Shown piece by piece: positions 1 to 7,869 of a DNA stretch of 64,000 bases (its first letter is position 1; every line of letters begins with the position of its first letter). The DNA lies in assembly GCA_036563485.1 (NCBI GenBank), contig DATCMI010000001.1, forward strand, positions 2,109,501-2,173,500. The letters are read 5' to 3'. Origin of the DNA: Sphingomicrobium sp. GTDB lineage: Bacteria > Pseudomonadota > Alphaproteobacteria > Sphingomonadales > Sphingomonadaceae. A program made the translations under genes and the position numbers. The notes under the pieces were generated by a model. It did no database searches. It was not told where the DNA came from and saw nothing but the letters and a program-made list of their open reading frames with translations.

Positions 1-2
1 CC

Positions 3-1001
3 CGCAAGACGAACATGCTGGCGCTCAACGCCACCATCGAAGCCGCGCGCGCCGGCGATGCCGGGCGCAGCTTTGCGGTCGTTGCCGCCGAAGTGAAGAA
101 GCTGGCGCACGACACCCGTGCGGCGACCAGCCAGATCGCCTCGACCATCGGCGAGCTGACCCGGGAAGCGAGCGCCGTCACCAACGAAATCAAGACCGGC
201 GTCGAGCGCAGCCGCGCCGCCCAGTCGGGCTTCGGCACCATCAGCGACACGGTTCGCGAAGTCAGCGAGATCGTCGGCATGGTCGACCGCCAGACCGAAG
301 GCATCGCCCACTCGACGAGCATGATCCAGACCAGCGTCGATCGGGTGAAGGCGGGCCTGACCGACTTCGCCGCCGACGCCCGCGACAACGGCCAGGAACT
401 GAAGACCGCCGAAAAGCGGCTCGGCCACCTCGAGCTTTTGTCGAACACCATGCTGGACACGCTTGCGAATTCAGGCGCGGAGATCGACGACACGCCGTTC
501 ATCCTCAAGGCGCAGGACGCCTGCCGCCAGATCCGCATCGCCATCGAGCGGGCGATCGACAGCGGCGAGGTCAGCGTCGAAGATGTCTTCGACCGCGATT
601 ACAAGATCGTCGAAGGCTCCAACCCGGTGCAGTACGACGTGCGCTTCAACGGCGCGGCAGACCGCCACGTTCAGCCGATCCTCGACCGCATCAAGGGCAG
701 CGACAGCCGCATCATCGGCTCCGCGATCGGTGACATGAACGGTTACCTGCCGACCCATTTATCGGAGCGCAGCCATCCGCAGGGTCCCGACCCGGTGTGG
801 AACGACGAACATTGCCGCAACAAGCGGATCCTGATCGACGACACGACGCGCATGGCGCTCGCCAGCGAGAAGCCGGCGACGCTCGCCACCTATCGCATGG
901 AGCTCGGCGACAAGTTCATCCCGGTGAAGAACGTGTTCGTGCCTTTGTTCGTGAAGGGCCGCCGCTGGGGGAATTTCGAACTGGCTTACCGGGACGATTG
1001 A
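3..1001 (+). CDS. Methyl-accepting chemotaxis protein, C-terminal part (5' end outside window)
   Basis: The reading frame is open from the first complete codon at base 3, so the gene begins before the window. The first residues, [18 protein letters not shown], are the conserved hairpin tip of the MCP cytoplasmic signalling domain, which contacts CheA and CheW. A coiled-coil stretch follows to about residue 150, with alternating hydrophobic and charged residues. The last ~180 residues form a separate globular part (contains [13 protein letters not shown] and a final [10 protein letters not shown]) that I do not recognise with certainty; it looks like a PAS/Cache-type sensory or dimerisation module placed after the signalling hairpin. 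No other chemotaxis genes lie in the window, so its ligand cannot be inferred. The MCP call is secure; the role of the C-terminal module is unknown. Confidence 0.9.
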   Translation, partial: RKTNMLALNATIEAARAGDAGRSFAVVAAEVKKLAHDTRAATSQIASTIGELTREASAVTNEIKTGVERSRAAQSGFGTISDTVREVSEIVGMVDRQTEGIAHSTSMIQTSVDRVKAGLTDFAADARDNGQELKTAEKRLGHLELLSNTMLDTLANSGAEIDDTPFILKAQDACRQIRIAIERAIDSGEVSVEDVFDRDYKIVEGSNPVQYDVRFNGAADRHVQPILDRIKGSDSRIIGSAIGDMNGYLPTHLSERSHPQGPDPVWNDEHCRNKRILIDDTTRMALASEKPATLATYRMELGDKFIPVKNVFVPLFVKGRRWGNFELAYRDD

Positions 1002-1176
1002 TCGCCTGGAGCTAGTCCGGGGAACTAGCGAAGCCGATCAACGGCGCGTGCGGGTAATCGGCCGGTGAACCAACAGGGTTCCCGAAAGCTTACCTCCCCA
1101 TAAACCCGGTCTTTACGCCCTCGGCGCTAGGATCGTCGCCTTGAAGACAGTTCCGCGGAAGCACGAGGGGAGATGG

Positions 1177-1851
1177 ATGGCGAGTAACCGGTCAGTCGAA
1201 ACGAGCCCGGTGATCAGCGTTGCCGCGAGCCAGCTCGCCCGCGTCGCCGGCGAAGGCTCGGCGCGGCACCCGCATCTTGCCGCCTTGCTCGAAGGCACCG
1301 GTCCGCACACCGCGCGCGACCTGTCCGACGCCGTCCACCTGCTGTGCAGCCTTCACGGCCGCTATCCTGGCCTCATCGAACTGGCGCTTCAGCGCTGCCC
1401 CAAGGGCAGTGTCCACGATTGGCTTTCCCGCGCATCCGACGGCTTCGAGCGCGAGCGCCTGTACCTGGTTCGCTTAACGTCGGCAGTGGGGCCGCTTCCG
1501 AGCACGCCCGGCGCCATGGAGACGGAGACGAGCCTCGCGACGGCGCGCAATGCGCTGGAGACTCTCGCCAATTCGGAACGCGACGGCTGCTCGATCGGCG
1601 CCGCAACGGCGCTGGTCTGCGACTGGTGGCCGGTGCGCCGCCTGCTCGACCGCGCTGCTGCAAGGGTAGGCACGGAGCCGCCGGCGCCATCGCTGCCCGA
1701 CGAGGCTTCGGTCTTGGATGTGGTGGACGCCGCGGCCGAGACGCCGGGAAGCGCTCGTGCGCTTGCGTTCGGCGGAGAGCAGTTGCTGCTCCAGCACCGC
1801 GCCTTGTTCGATCTTCTCGAAGCGCGGGCGGAAGCGCGCGGCGACTATTAA
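1177..1851 (+). CDS. Hypothetical protein (224 aa), Sphingomonadales-type
   Basis: I do not recognise a characterised family. The frame stays open upstream to a TTG at 1141, but the ATG at 1177 is preferred because a purine-rich ribosome site (GAGGGGAG, 1165-1172) sits just in front of it. The protein is probably cytoplasmic: there is no signal peptide or membrane segment. It is rich in Ala and Leu, with predicted helices such as DLSDAVHLLCSLHGRYPG and a C-terminal ALFDLLEARAEARGDY. A central segment has WWPVRRLLDRAAARVG. It stands alone between the chemotaxis receptor and a convergent PspC-domain gene. Codon use and GC match the neighbours, so it is probably native. Confidence 0.7.
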   Translation: MASNRSVETSPVISVAASQLARVAGEGSARHPHLAALLEGTGPHTARDLSDAVHLLCSLHGRYPGLIELALQRCPKGSVHDWLSRASDGFERERLYLVRLTSAVGPLPSTPGAMETETSLATARNALETLANSERDGCSIGAATALVCDWWPVRRLLDRAAARVGTEPPAPSLPDEASVLDVVDAAAETPGSARALAFGGEQLLLQHRALFDLLEARAEARGDY

Positions 1852-1869
1852 GCCGCCGCGGCTGCCGGA

Positions 1870-2175
1870 TTAAGCGGCCTTCGCCAACTCCCGCTGTTCG
1901 TTCGCCGCAACCGGCGCCGCTTCGGCGACGCTCGTTTCCACGGCGGCCGAGGGCTGCGCCTTCGCCTTCGGGAAGAGCAAGCGCGAGATCAGCACGATGA
2001 CGCCGAGCGCCAGATAAGTGCCGACGGCGATCTGCGGGGAGAGAATCACCGAGGCGGCAAGCGGCGCGCGCAGGTAGACGGGGTTGAAGCCGAAATCCTC
2101 GCCGATCGCCTCGCACACGCCCAAAATCGTGTGGGACCGAAAGGGCAGGGCGACCTGATTCTGTTGCGCTTCCAT
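1870..2175 (-). CDS. PspC-domain small membrane protein
   Basis: This 101-residue protein starts with MEAQQNQVALPFRSHTILG, then a PspC-like core (ILGVCEAIGEDFGFNPVYLR), one strong hydrophobic segment (about residues 45-65, VGTYLALGVIVLISRLLF) and a charged and alanine-rich tail. PspC proteins sit in the inner membrane and, in enterobacteria, sense envelope stress with PspB. There is no pspA or pspB next to it, so this is a stand-alone copy. The open frame runs further upstream to 2340, but GGAG eight bases before the ATG at 2175 and the loss of family-like sequence beyond it decide the start. It converges with the unknown gene ending at 1851. Confidence 0.75.
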   Translation of the reverse strand: MEAQQNQVALPFRSHTILGVCEAIGEDFGFNPVYLRAPLAASVILSPQIAVGTYLALGVIVLISRLLFPKAKAQPSAAVETSVAEAAPVAANEQRELAKAA

Positions 2176-2424
2176 TTGCTCACTCCATGGCAAAAATCTT
2201 GTGCCCAATGCTGAGCAAGACCCGTGCCAAATTCGAAAAGTGAAAGAATCCAACGCGGTACTGACGACGACTAGCGCCGGGTTCGGAAAACCCGCCAAGT
2301 CGCGCAGCTGACAGTTGGGAATTTGCACCGCGTGCTGCAAGTGCGATATTGCAATGCAGCATATGGTTTCGACGAACAGTCCCTATATACAGGCCAACAT
2401 GGGGACCATTGGAGCGCTATTCCG

Positions 2425-2862
2425 ATGATGCGGATCATGATGAAGTCGAAGATCCACCGGGCAACGGTGACGCAGGCCGACCTGCATTATGTCGGGTCGG
2501 TCACGCTCGACTCCGACCTGATGGAGGCCGCCGACCTGCTTGAAGGCGAGCAGGTGGCGATCGTCGACATCACCAATGGCGCCCGCATCGAGACTTATGT
2601 GATCCCCGGCGAGCGCGGCAGCGGCGTGATCGGCATCAATGGTGCCGCGGCGCACCTCGTCCACCCGGGCGACCTCGTCATCATCATGAGCTATGCGGTG
2701 CTCGACAATGCCGAGGCCAAGGCGCTGAAGCCGACGGTGGTCCATGTCGACGAGCAGAACCGCGTCGTGAAGATCGGCAACGACCCGGCCGAACCCGTGC
2801 CCGGCACTAACGATCAGCAGCGCGGGGACGTCGTGGCGCTTGCGGGACATCGCCCGTCGTAA
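2425..2862 (+). CDS. panD: Aspartate 1-decarboxylase
   Basis: PanD makes beta-alanine from L-aspartate for pantothenate and coenzyme A synthesis. It is translated as an inactive proenzyme that cleaves itself between Gly and Ser to form the pyruvoyl cofactor; here this is Gly24-Ser25 in [10 protein letters not shown]. Other family landmarks are the N-terminal [28 protein letters not shown] and [16 protein letters not shown]. At 145 residues it is slightly longer than the usual ~126, with a polar C-terminal tail. The start at 2425 (two in-frame ATGs follow each other) has GGAG at 2411-2414. The last 56 bases overlap the convergent protease gene. Confidence 0.95.
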   Translation: MMRIMMKSKIHRATVTQADLHYVGSVTLDSDLMEAADLLEGEQVAIVDITNGARIETYVIPGERGSGVIGINGAAAHLVHPGDLVIIMSYAVLDNAEAKALKPTVVHVDEQNRVVKIGNDPAEPVPGTNDQQRGDVVALAGHRPS

Positions 2863-4024
2863 GCAGCCGCCACGGCTGCGGCAGATAATCCGTCGACATA
2901 TAATAATAAAAGACGCAGCGGCCGCCTTCGTTGCGGTTGATGCCCTTGGCGATGCCGAAGGCGACGTCACCGCTGAATACCGGGCCGCCGCTGTCGCCGG
3001 GCATGCATGACGGGCCTTTGACGGTGACCCAGGTTGGCGAGCAGGGGCCGCCGCACAGGTCGCCGGGCGGCGCATAGTCGGTCAGCTCGACGATAGAACA
3101 ACTGTAGCCGGTGCTCTCCCCATAATGGCAGACGAACTCGCCGGCGCGGGTGCTTGCGACGTTGCGCCAGGTGGCGAGCCGCCGGGCGGCGTCTGCGCCG
3201 CGGTCGGCGTGAAAGATCGGCTCGGGTGAATTGTCGCTGCCGTTGATCTGCACGTCTTGGTACGCCGCACCCCAAGACCCGATCATCGGCAGCTCGGCAG
3301 TATCGCCGCCACGCGACACATAGGTCAGCTGGTCGGGGCAGTGGGCGGCGGTGGTGATCGCGTTCGTTTCGCCATTGGTCACGACGAAAGCCGTGGTGCA
3401 GCGGCTGCGCTTGCCGGTTACGGCGCTGACGCCTTCGACCCGGCTTCCGCCGTCGATGGTCATGTTGCTCTCGTCGAGTTCGTTCACCGCGATCGAGACC
3501 GGCACGCCACTAATCTTCTCGGCACGGGCGCGCAGTTCGTCGATGCCGAACCGCGTCGCGTCGGCTGGCGTGACGAGCAGGACCACCTGTCCCGTGCGCT
3601 GATCATAACCGGCGCCTCGCGCGCCTGGCAGGTCGGTGCGGATGTCGATCAGGTGGCGGCGCATGGCGGCGACGGCTTCGGCATGCGTCGCCTTGGCGCC
3701 TGTCTTGAAGACGACCGGGACGCCGGCCGCACGCCGCTCCGCGACGGGCTCGTCGCCCTTCAGCAGCACGATGATCCGGTATTCGGGCGCATGTTCGATC
3801 GAGATGCCGGCCAGGCGATCGGCAAATTCAGCAGCTAGGGCAGTCGTCACGGCAACGCTCGCCTGCTGCGCCTTGAGGCGGCGAAGCGCCTCGGCCGGGC
3901 TGACCCGGAGCTGGAGCGCATATTCCTCGGCATCGCGTGCAAGCGCCTCTCTGCCGGACAGCGGCGACTGTGCGGCCGCGGCCGCAGAAACGGCGAACAG
4001 AAGCAAGGCGAGGATCCAGCGCAT
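2807..4024 (-). CDS. Exported trypsin-fold (S1 family) serine protease with propeptide
   Basis: The protein of 405 residues opens with a signal peptide ([19 protein letters not shown]). Residues about 30-190 form a propeptide-like region resembling those of streptogrisin-type proteases, and the C-terminal half carries an S1 catalytic triad: His228 in TTAAHC, Asp257 in YQDVQ and Ser345 in PGDSGGP. Several cysteine pairs suggest disulfides in the periplasm or outside. The open frame extends to 4102, but the signal peptide begins at the ATG at 4024. It diverges from msrB with only 56 bases between the starts, and its 3' end overlaps panD. Substrates are unknown. Family assignment is confident at fold level, subfamily is inference. 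Confidence 0.85.
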   Translation of the reverse strand: MRWILALLLFAVSAAAAAQSPLSGREALARDAEEYALQLRVSPAEALRRLKAQQASVAVTTALAAEFADRLAGISIEHAPEYRIIVLLKGDEPVAERRAAGVPVVFKTGAKATHAEAVAAMRRHLIDIRTDLPGARGAGYDQRTGQVVLLVTPADATRFGIDELRARAEKISGVPVSIAVNELDESNMTIDGGSRVEGVSAVTGKRSRCTTAFVVTNGETNAITTAAHCPDQLTYVSRGGDTAELPMIGSWGAAYQDVQINGSDNSPEPIFHADRGADAARRLATWRNVASTRAGEFVCHYGESTGYSCSIVELTDYAPPGDLCGGPCSPTWVTVKGPSCMPGDSGGPVFSGDVAFGIAKGINRNEGGRCVFYYYMSTDYLPQPWRLLTTGDVPQAPRRPRAADR

Positions 4025-4080
4025 CGACAGACGCCCATCGCATTCCCATGTTAAACGGCAACTGAAGGAGAAGCCGATCC

Positions 4081-4569
4081 ATGGCCGACACCGCGACGAC
4101 ATCCGCGTTCGATCTCACACCCCCGAGCGAACAGCAATTGCAGGAGTTGGTCGCCGACCTGAGCAGCGAGGAGCGGCACGTCCTGCTCGAGCACGGGACC
4201 GAAGCGCCGTTCTGCGGCACCTTCCTGCACGAGAAGCGCGCCGGCGTGTTCACCTGCCGGCTGTGCGGCCTGCCTTTGTTCAACGGCGGCACCAAGTTCG
4301 AAAGCGGCACCGGCTGGCCGAGCTTCACCCAGCCGTTCGCGGAAGGGCACCTCGAATATATCCGCGACACGAGCTACGGCATGGTGCGCACGGAGATCGT
4401 CTGCGCTCGCTGCGGATCGCACCAGGGCCATGTGTTCGACGACGGACCGCCGCCGACCGGGCAGCGCTACTGCATCAACTCGGTCAGCCTCGACTTCACG
4501 CCCAACGGTGAGAACCTTCCCGACAAGCTCGGTCGGGGAGCGCCCGAGGGCGAGCCGGTGCAGGGCTGA
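4081..4569 (+). CDS. msrB: Peptide-methionine (R)-S-oxide reductase
   Basis: MsrB reduces methionine-R-sulfoxide in oxidised proteins. The 162-residue sequence shows both zinc CxxC pairs (Cys59/Cys62 in CRLC and Cys108/Cys111 in CARC), the substrate-pocket motif GTGWPSF, the GHVFDDGP loop and the catalytic Cys131 in RYCINS. A resolving cysteine could be Cys45 in PFCGTF or thioredoxin could act directly. Length fits the family, with a short N-terminal extension. It is followed nine bases later by a membrane-anchored protease, so the two may be co-transcribed as a small protein-quality-control unit. No signal peptide is visible, so it acts in the cytoplasm. Confidence 0.96.
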   Translation: MADTATTSAFDLTPPSEQQLQELVADLSSEERHVLLEHGTEAPFCGTFLHEKRAGVFTCRLCGLPLFNGGTKFESGTGWPSFTQPFAEGHLEYIRDTSYGMVRTEIVCARCGSHQGHVFDDGPPPTGQRYCINSVSLDFTPNGENLPDKLGRGAPEGEPVQG

Positions 4570-4577
4570 CGCAGTCG

Positions 4578-5417
4578 ATGAATGAGCGTCCGGGCGTCGC
4601 GCCCAAGTTCCCGTTCCTGCTGCTGTTCGTCTTCCTGCTGATCGCCGCGGTGATCGGCGGCGTCGTCTCGCGGCTGCTGCCGATCGGCGGGACTGCGCCC
4701 GCCGAGCCGCGGGTGCTCGCCGGGCCGGCAGAGGAAAGCCTCTCGCCCCTGGTCAAGAAGACCGCGCCGGCGGTGGTGAACATCGCGACCATCCAGCCGT
4801 CGCCGGCGGAGCAGAATCCCTTGCTCCAGGATCCGTTCTACCGCCGCTATTTCGGCATTCCCGACGCGGCGCTTCAGCCGACCGTCGCTGCCGGCTCGGG
4901 TGTGATCGTCGACGGTGCACGTGGACTGGTGATCACCAATTTCCACGTCATCCAAAATGCCCGCGCGGTGCAGGTGGGCCTCAAGGACGGGCGGCAGCTT
5001 GCCGCGGTGCCGGTCGCGATGGCGCCGCAGCTCGACCTTGCGGTGCTTCGGATCGAGGGACGCGACCTGCCGTCGATTGCGCTCGGCGACAGCAGCAAGC
5101 TCGAGGTCGGCGACTATGTCGTCGCCATCGGCAATCCGTTTGGGCTCGGCCAGACGGTGACCAGCGGCATCGTCAGCGCCACCGACCGTCCGATTGCGCA
5201 GGGCGATCCGCGGCGGATGATCCAGACCGATGCGCCGATCAACCCGGGGAATTCCGGCGGCGCGCTGATCGACCTCAACGGGCGCGTGATCGGCATCAAC
5301 TCGGCCCTGTTCAGCCCCAGCCGGAACGAAGCCGGCGCCGGCAATATCGGCATCGGCTTTGCGATCCCGAGCAACGACGTGCGCAAGGTTCTTGCCGAGG
5401 CCGAACGGGCGCGCTGA
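4578..5417 (+). CDS. Membrane-anchored Do/DegP-like serine protease lacking a PDZ domain
   Basis: This 279-residue protein has one N-terminal transmembrane anchor (about residues 11-32) and then an HtrA-type protease domain facing the periplasm. The triad is complete: His123 in TNFHVI, Asp153 in QLDLAVL and Ser226 in GNSGGAL. HtrA relatives normally end with one or two PDZ domains; here the chain stops at FAIPSNDVRKVLAEAERAR, just where a PDZ domain would begin. It therefore resembles a DegS stripped of its regulator, so its activity is either constitutive or controlled in another way. It sits nine bases behind msrB, suggesting joint expression. I see no frameshift at its 3' end that would restore a PDZ domain. 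Confidence 0.9.
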   Translation: MNERPGVAPKFPFLLLFVFLLIAAVIGGVVSRLLPIGGTAPAEPRVLAGPAEESLSPLVKKTAPAVVNIATIQPSPAEQNPLLQDPFYRRYFGIPDAALQPTVAAGSGVIVDGARGLVITNFHVIQNARAVQVGLKDGRQLAAVPVAMAPQLDLAVLRIEGRDLPSIALGDSSKLEVGDYVVAIGNPFGLGQTVTSGIVSATDRPIAQGDPRRMIQTDAPINPGNSGGALIDLNGRVIGINSALFSPSRNEAGAGNIGIGFAIPSNDVRKVLAEAERAR

Positions 5418-5596
5418 GGGGGTTTCGTCGGCGCGCCCTTACAATCCGGCCGCCAATGGCCTACATAGTCTTCGCTACTAGTCGCAAATGGACGGTCTTC
5501 AGGCGCTTTGCGGCTCCTCTCTTCCTTCTCTCTGGGCTCCTAGCCGCCACGAAGCGGACGGCACTTCTTCGCCGCCCGTGCACTGAAGGAATGACT

Positions 5597-5812
5597 ATGA
5601 CGACCGGAACTGTGAAATTTTTCAACGAGAGCAAGGGCTATGGCTTCATCGCGCCGGATGGCGGCGGAAATGATGCCTTCGTCCACATCAGCGCCGTCGA
5701 GCGCTCGGGGATGCAGAGCCTGCGCGAGAACCAGCGCGTGACTTTCGACCTCGAGGAAGACCGCCGCGGCAAGATGGCCGCAGTGAACCTCAAGTCCGCC
5801 GACGGCGAATAA
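5597..5812 (+). CDS. Cold-shock protein (CspA family)
   Basis: The 71-residue protein is a single cold-shock domain that binds single-stranded RNA/DNA and melts mRNA structure. It contains RNP1-type KGYGFI and RNP2-type DAFVHIS, and starts MTTGTVKFFNESKG. Two in-frame ATGs lie six bases apart (5591 and 5597); the ribosome site GAAGGA at 5585-5590 touches the first but is six bases from the second, so 5597 is chosen. The 179 bases between the upstream gene and this start hold no other gene and could be the long leader common in cold-shock mRNAs, but I did not identify a cold box. Confidence 0.93.
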   Translation: MTTGTVKFFNESKGYGFIAPDGGGNDAFVHISAVERSGMQSLRENQRVTFDLEEDRRGKMAAVNLKSADGE

Positions 5813-5814
5813 TC

Positions 5815-6084
5815 TTGGCCGGACCGATCATCCGCAGCTCCAACCTGCAATTCCTGCTCGATAGGGCGGAAGAAGCACGAGGGCAGGCGGAAGCGGCAAC
5901 GCTCGACCATGTGCGAGAGCGTTGCCGCCGGTCCGAAGCCGCGTGGCAGGCGCTCGCCGACAAGGCTCGGCGAAGCGAGACGCTGCGCAACGAACTAGCA
6001 GAAAGGAAAGCGGCGATTGCCGCACCAGATACGAATGAAATCGACAACCAGTCCGACGAGCTGGAAACGCCGGCCGTCCCTTAG
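5815..6084 (+). CDS. Small hypothetical helical protein (89 aa)
   Basis: The gene starts with a TTG two bases after the cold-shock gene stops, so the two are probably one transcript. The product begins MAGPIIRSSNLQFLLDRAEEAR and continues as a charged helix (residues about 10-70, rich in Ala, Glu, Arg) that looks like a coiled coil, ending in an acidic tail. No signal peptide or membrane segment is present. I do not recognise a characterised family. The lack of a clear ribosome site and the TTG start leave some doubt, but position and composition support a real gene. It might act with the cold-shock protein; this is inference only. Confidence 0.6.
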   Translation: MAGPIIRSSNLQFLLDRAEEARGQAEAATLDHVRERCRRSEAAWQALADKARRSETLRNELAERKAAIAAPDTNEIDNQSDELETPAVP

Positions 6085-6172
6085 ACCGTTCTACCCCAAG
6101 CCGGCCGATGCGGCCGCGCAGCCGCGCTTCGACGCGGTAGCCTATGCCGCCGCACTCGAAGTGCTCGGCTAA
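6035..6172 (+). other. Possible small ORF (45 codons), out of frame with the preceding gene
   Basis: An ATG at 6035 opens 45 codons that overlap the end of the preceding gene by 50 bases and run 88 bases past it. The translation contains SLRPFYPKPADAAAQPRF and ends AYAAALEVLG. The part beyond 6085 reads like normal protein with high-GC codon use, so this may be a real tiny gene or the leftover 3' end of a lost gene. No ribosome site is obvious. Confidence 0.3.
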
Positions 6173-6226
6173 CCCACCCTACAGCCAGGCAAGCCGCCTC
6201 GTTTCCGCCGTTCGGTCCTGATCGGG

Positions 6227-6832
6227 TCAGTCGACCCGCTGGGCGAGGCCGCGGCTGAGCGCGTCGGCGACGAGCGCGCGGAGCCGATCGCTGGCGATGT
6301 GGCTGAGCCGAGCCTGCTCGCGGCCGAGGTCGCCCTGCTGGCGCCCGAGCGCTGCCTGCTGCGCCCCGAGCGCGGACTGCTGGCGGCCGAGTTCCGACAG
6401 CTCGCTGAGCCGCGCATTGGCCATCAGCTGCCCCAAGGCAGCTTGGCGGCGGCCGAGCGCCGATTGCTGCTCGCCGAGCGCCGACTGGCGCGCCCCAAGC
6501 GCACGCTGCGGCTCCATCAACTCATTGGCGCGGCGCAGCGTCGCGGCGTCGCGGATGACGTAAGCGGAACCGCCGTTACGGAAGTAGAGCAGGGGTTCGC
6601 CGGCGGTGCGCAGCGCCTTGGCGCGCGCCCAGTCGCCGCTGCCGCCGTTCATCGTCGACGAGCTGTCGCCCGATCCGAACAAGACATAGCTGAACCGGTC
6701 GGCGGATTCGCCGGCTGGATGCGCCCAAGCCGGACCAGCGGTCGCGGTCAGGGTCAGAGCGGAAACGGCGAGCGCGGCAGCAGCGGCGACGCCGCGGGCG
6801 TTGAAGCGCAAAGAAGCGATCGGCTTGGTCAT
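6227..6832 (-). CDS. Exported heptad-repeat (A/D-LGxxQ-x) protein, BlaR1-tail-like
   Basis: The 201-residue product has a signal peptide cleaved after AWA (residue 37), a central segment (DRFSYVLFGSGDSSSTMNG and GEPLLYFRNGGSAYVIRD), and then seven-residue repeats of the form (A/D)LGxxQ(S/A/G) at residues 111-135 and 148-174, broken by a linker. The central segment plus LG-Q repeats reminds me of the periplasmic tails of some BlaR1/M56-type sensors, but no protease or membrane sensor domain is present, so it may be a detached soluble partner. The start at 6832 has AGGGA nine bases upstream. Two BlaI/MecI-like operators lie 39-85 bases upstream. No blaI or blaR gene is in the window. Function unknown; probably periplasmic. 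Confidence 0.75.
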   Translation of the reverse strand: MTKPIASLRFNARGVAAAAALAVSALTLTATAGPAWAHPAGESADRFSYVLFGSGDSSSTMNGGSGDWARAKALRTAGEPLLYFRNGGSAYVIRDAATLRRANELMEPQRALGARQSALGEQQSALGRRQAALGQLMANARLSELSELGRQQSALGAQQAALGRQQGDLGREQARLSHIASDRLRALVADALSRGLAQRVD

Positions 6833-6870
6833 GGTCGAAGTCCCTTGTTTTCCCGAGTCGCACATGATGT

Positions 6871-6884
6871 GCTACAATTGTAGC
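6871..6884. promoter_or_regulatory. BlaI/MecI-like operator 1
   Basis: Perfect 14-bp palindrome GCTACAATTGTAGC, upstream of the repeat protein that starts at 6832 on the minus strand. It contains the TACA-N2-TGTA core bound by BlaI/MecI/CopY-type winged-helix repressors. A further short palindrome (CACATGATGTG, 6861-6871) abuts it. Confidence 0.65.
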
Positions 6885-6903
6885 GCTGCTGCAAGCAAAA
6901 TCC

Positions 6904-6917
6904 GCTACAAATGTAGC
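6904..6917. promoter_or_regulatory. BlaI/MecI-like operator 2
   Basis: Second 14-bp dyad GCTACAAATGTAGC, differing from operator 1 only at the centre. It is offset from operator 1 by exactly 33 bp, about three helical turns, so both face the same side of the DNA, which fits paired repressor dimers. Confidence 0.65.
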
Positions 6918-7058
6918 GTTAGCCTGGTTGCGGGGCGGCGCGGTGAAGCGGCGGGCTTGAGGCTCAAGGGGGGAAATGAAGAGCAGCGAAACCTGATCGA
7001 GATCATTTCGCGTTCATGAAAAGCCTTATATTCCAGCCGCATAACCATGGGGTGGGGA

Positions 7059-7271
7059 ATGCAGGAATATCGTTTGTACGTGCTCGACGGGTCGGGCACG
7101 CTTCAATTTCCGCGCGAGATCGTCGCGCCGGACGACCATGAGGCGATCGCGCTTGCCGACGCCGAATGCGGCGAGGGGCACCAGATGGAGCTTTGGCACG
7201 CCAAGCGCAAAGTTCATTGCTGGGGCTTTGCAGCCTGCCCGTCCAAGTGCGAGCGCCCCGCCGCGCATTAG
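7059..7271 (+). CDS. Small hypothetical protein (70 aa), sphingomonad type
   Basis: The product begins MQEYRLYVLDGSGTLQFPRE and contains DDHEAIALADAECGEGHQMELW, the pattern of a small uncharacterised protein common in Sphingomonadales, with a C-terminal CWGFAACPSKC. An in-frame ATG lies 12 bases upstream at 7047, but the GGGG at 7049-7052 is better spaced for 7059. It is probably soluble. It converges with the 59-residue gene on the other strand, the two overlapping by four bases. No function can be assigned. Confidence 0.65.
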   Translation: MQEYRLYVLDGSGTLQFPREIVAPDDHEAIALADAECGEGHQMELWHAKRKVHCWGFAACPSKCERPAAH

Positions 7272-7447
7272 CGCGACGGGTGCCCTTGCGGCTGCGGCAG
7301 CCGCCGGTCGGCTTCGTCGATGGCCGCGATGAGACCGCCGAAACGCGGCGTTTTGTCCACGGGCCACAAATTTTCGAACGACGGCGTCAACAACCGCGCG
7401 TCCATTCTTTCAAGCGAACCGACGGCTACGAACTGGTCGTAGTCCAT
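7268..7447 (-). CDS. Small hypothetical protein (59 aa)
   Basis: The frame is open far upstream (to 7681), but the upstream part is Pro/Arg-rich and not protein-like. The ATG at 7447 has GAGG eight bases in front and starts MDYDQFVAVGSLERMDARLL, followed by PSFENLWPVDKTPRFGGL. The product is soluble and of unknown function. It overlaps the convergent small gene by four bases at the 3' end. Confidence 0.55.
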   Translation of the reverse strand: MDYDQFVAVGSLERMDARLLTPSFENLWPVDKTPRFGGLIAAIDEADRRLPQPQGHPSR

Positions 7448-7737
7448 CGTAAACCTCACAACTTCTTTTGCCGAAACAACGCGCTGGCCTCGCGCCGGTT
7501 GCCGCGGCGGGCGGCAGTGCGCGGCCAGTCGGGCGTCCCGAGCGACGGGGCGCGACGCCCTGGAAACTGTCATTGTTGCGCCCTCGGCCCCTTCGCCGAA
7601 GCGGGGGGAGGGGGGGTGTGTCGGCTTTGTCGGTTTCGGTCCGGACGGCTCGGCTCTCGCATCGACGAGCTTAAGCCACAAAAGGGGTGATGTAGGACAG
7701 CGAAATTGCGGGCTGGGCTGGCTTGGAGAGGGCAGCC

Positions 7738-7800
7738 GTCACGCGAGTGAATCGCGTGACGTCAGTCGGGCTCTGCTTGCGCAGCCCCGCTGGCCGGCTC
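7738..7800 (+). repeat. Intergenic repeat family A, copy 1
   Basis: The unit opens with a dyad (GTCACGCG ... CGCGTGAC, 7738-7760), continues GTCAGTCGGGCTC and ends near GCTGGCCGGCT. Related units occur inverted at 8523-8610 and in the same orientation at 13467-13545. Copies 1 and 2 face each other around the SRAP gene. Confidence 0.7.
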
Positions 7801-7815
7801 TCACCATCTCTTCGA

Positions 7816-7852
7816 CATAAGCCGATATTCGCGACGCGAATTTCGTCTTATG
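7816..7852. promoter_or_regulatory. 37-bp near-perfect dyad just upstream of the SRAP gene
   Basis: The left arm (7816-7833) and the reverse complement of the right arm (7835-7852) match at 16 of 18 positions around a single central A at 7834. The inner part is ATTCGCG-A-CGCGAAT and the outer ends are CATAAG and CTTATG. It ends 17 bases before the ATG at 7870, a place where a bound repressor would block expression. It does not look like the direct-repeat LexA box of alphaproteobacteria. Confidence 0.6.
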
Positions 7853-7869
7853 CTCGGTGGCTCAAGGCT

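Larger units (their letters stand above)
7448..7869. other. Gene-free 422-base stretch
   Basis: No convincing gene lies here on either strand. It holds a GC-rich hairpin (CCCCTTCG/CGAAGCGGGG, about 7588-7605), one copy of the intergenic repeat described below (7738-7800) and a long dyad (7816-7852) next to the following gene. Confidence 0.6.
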
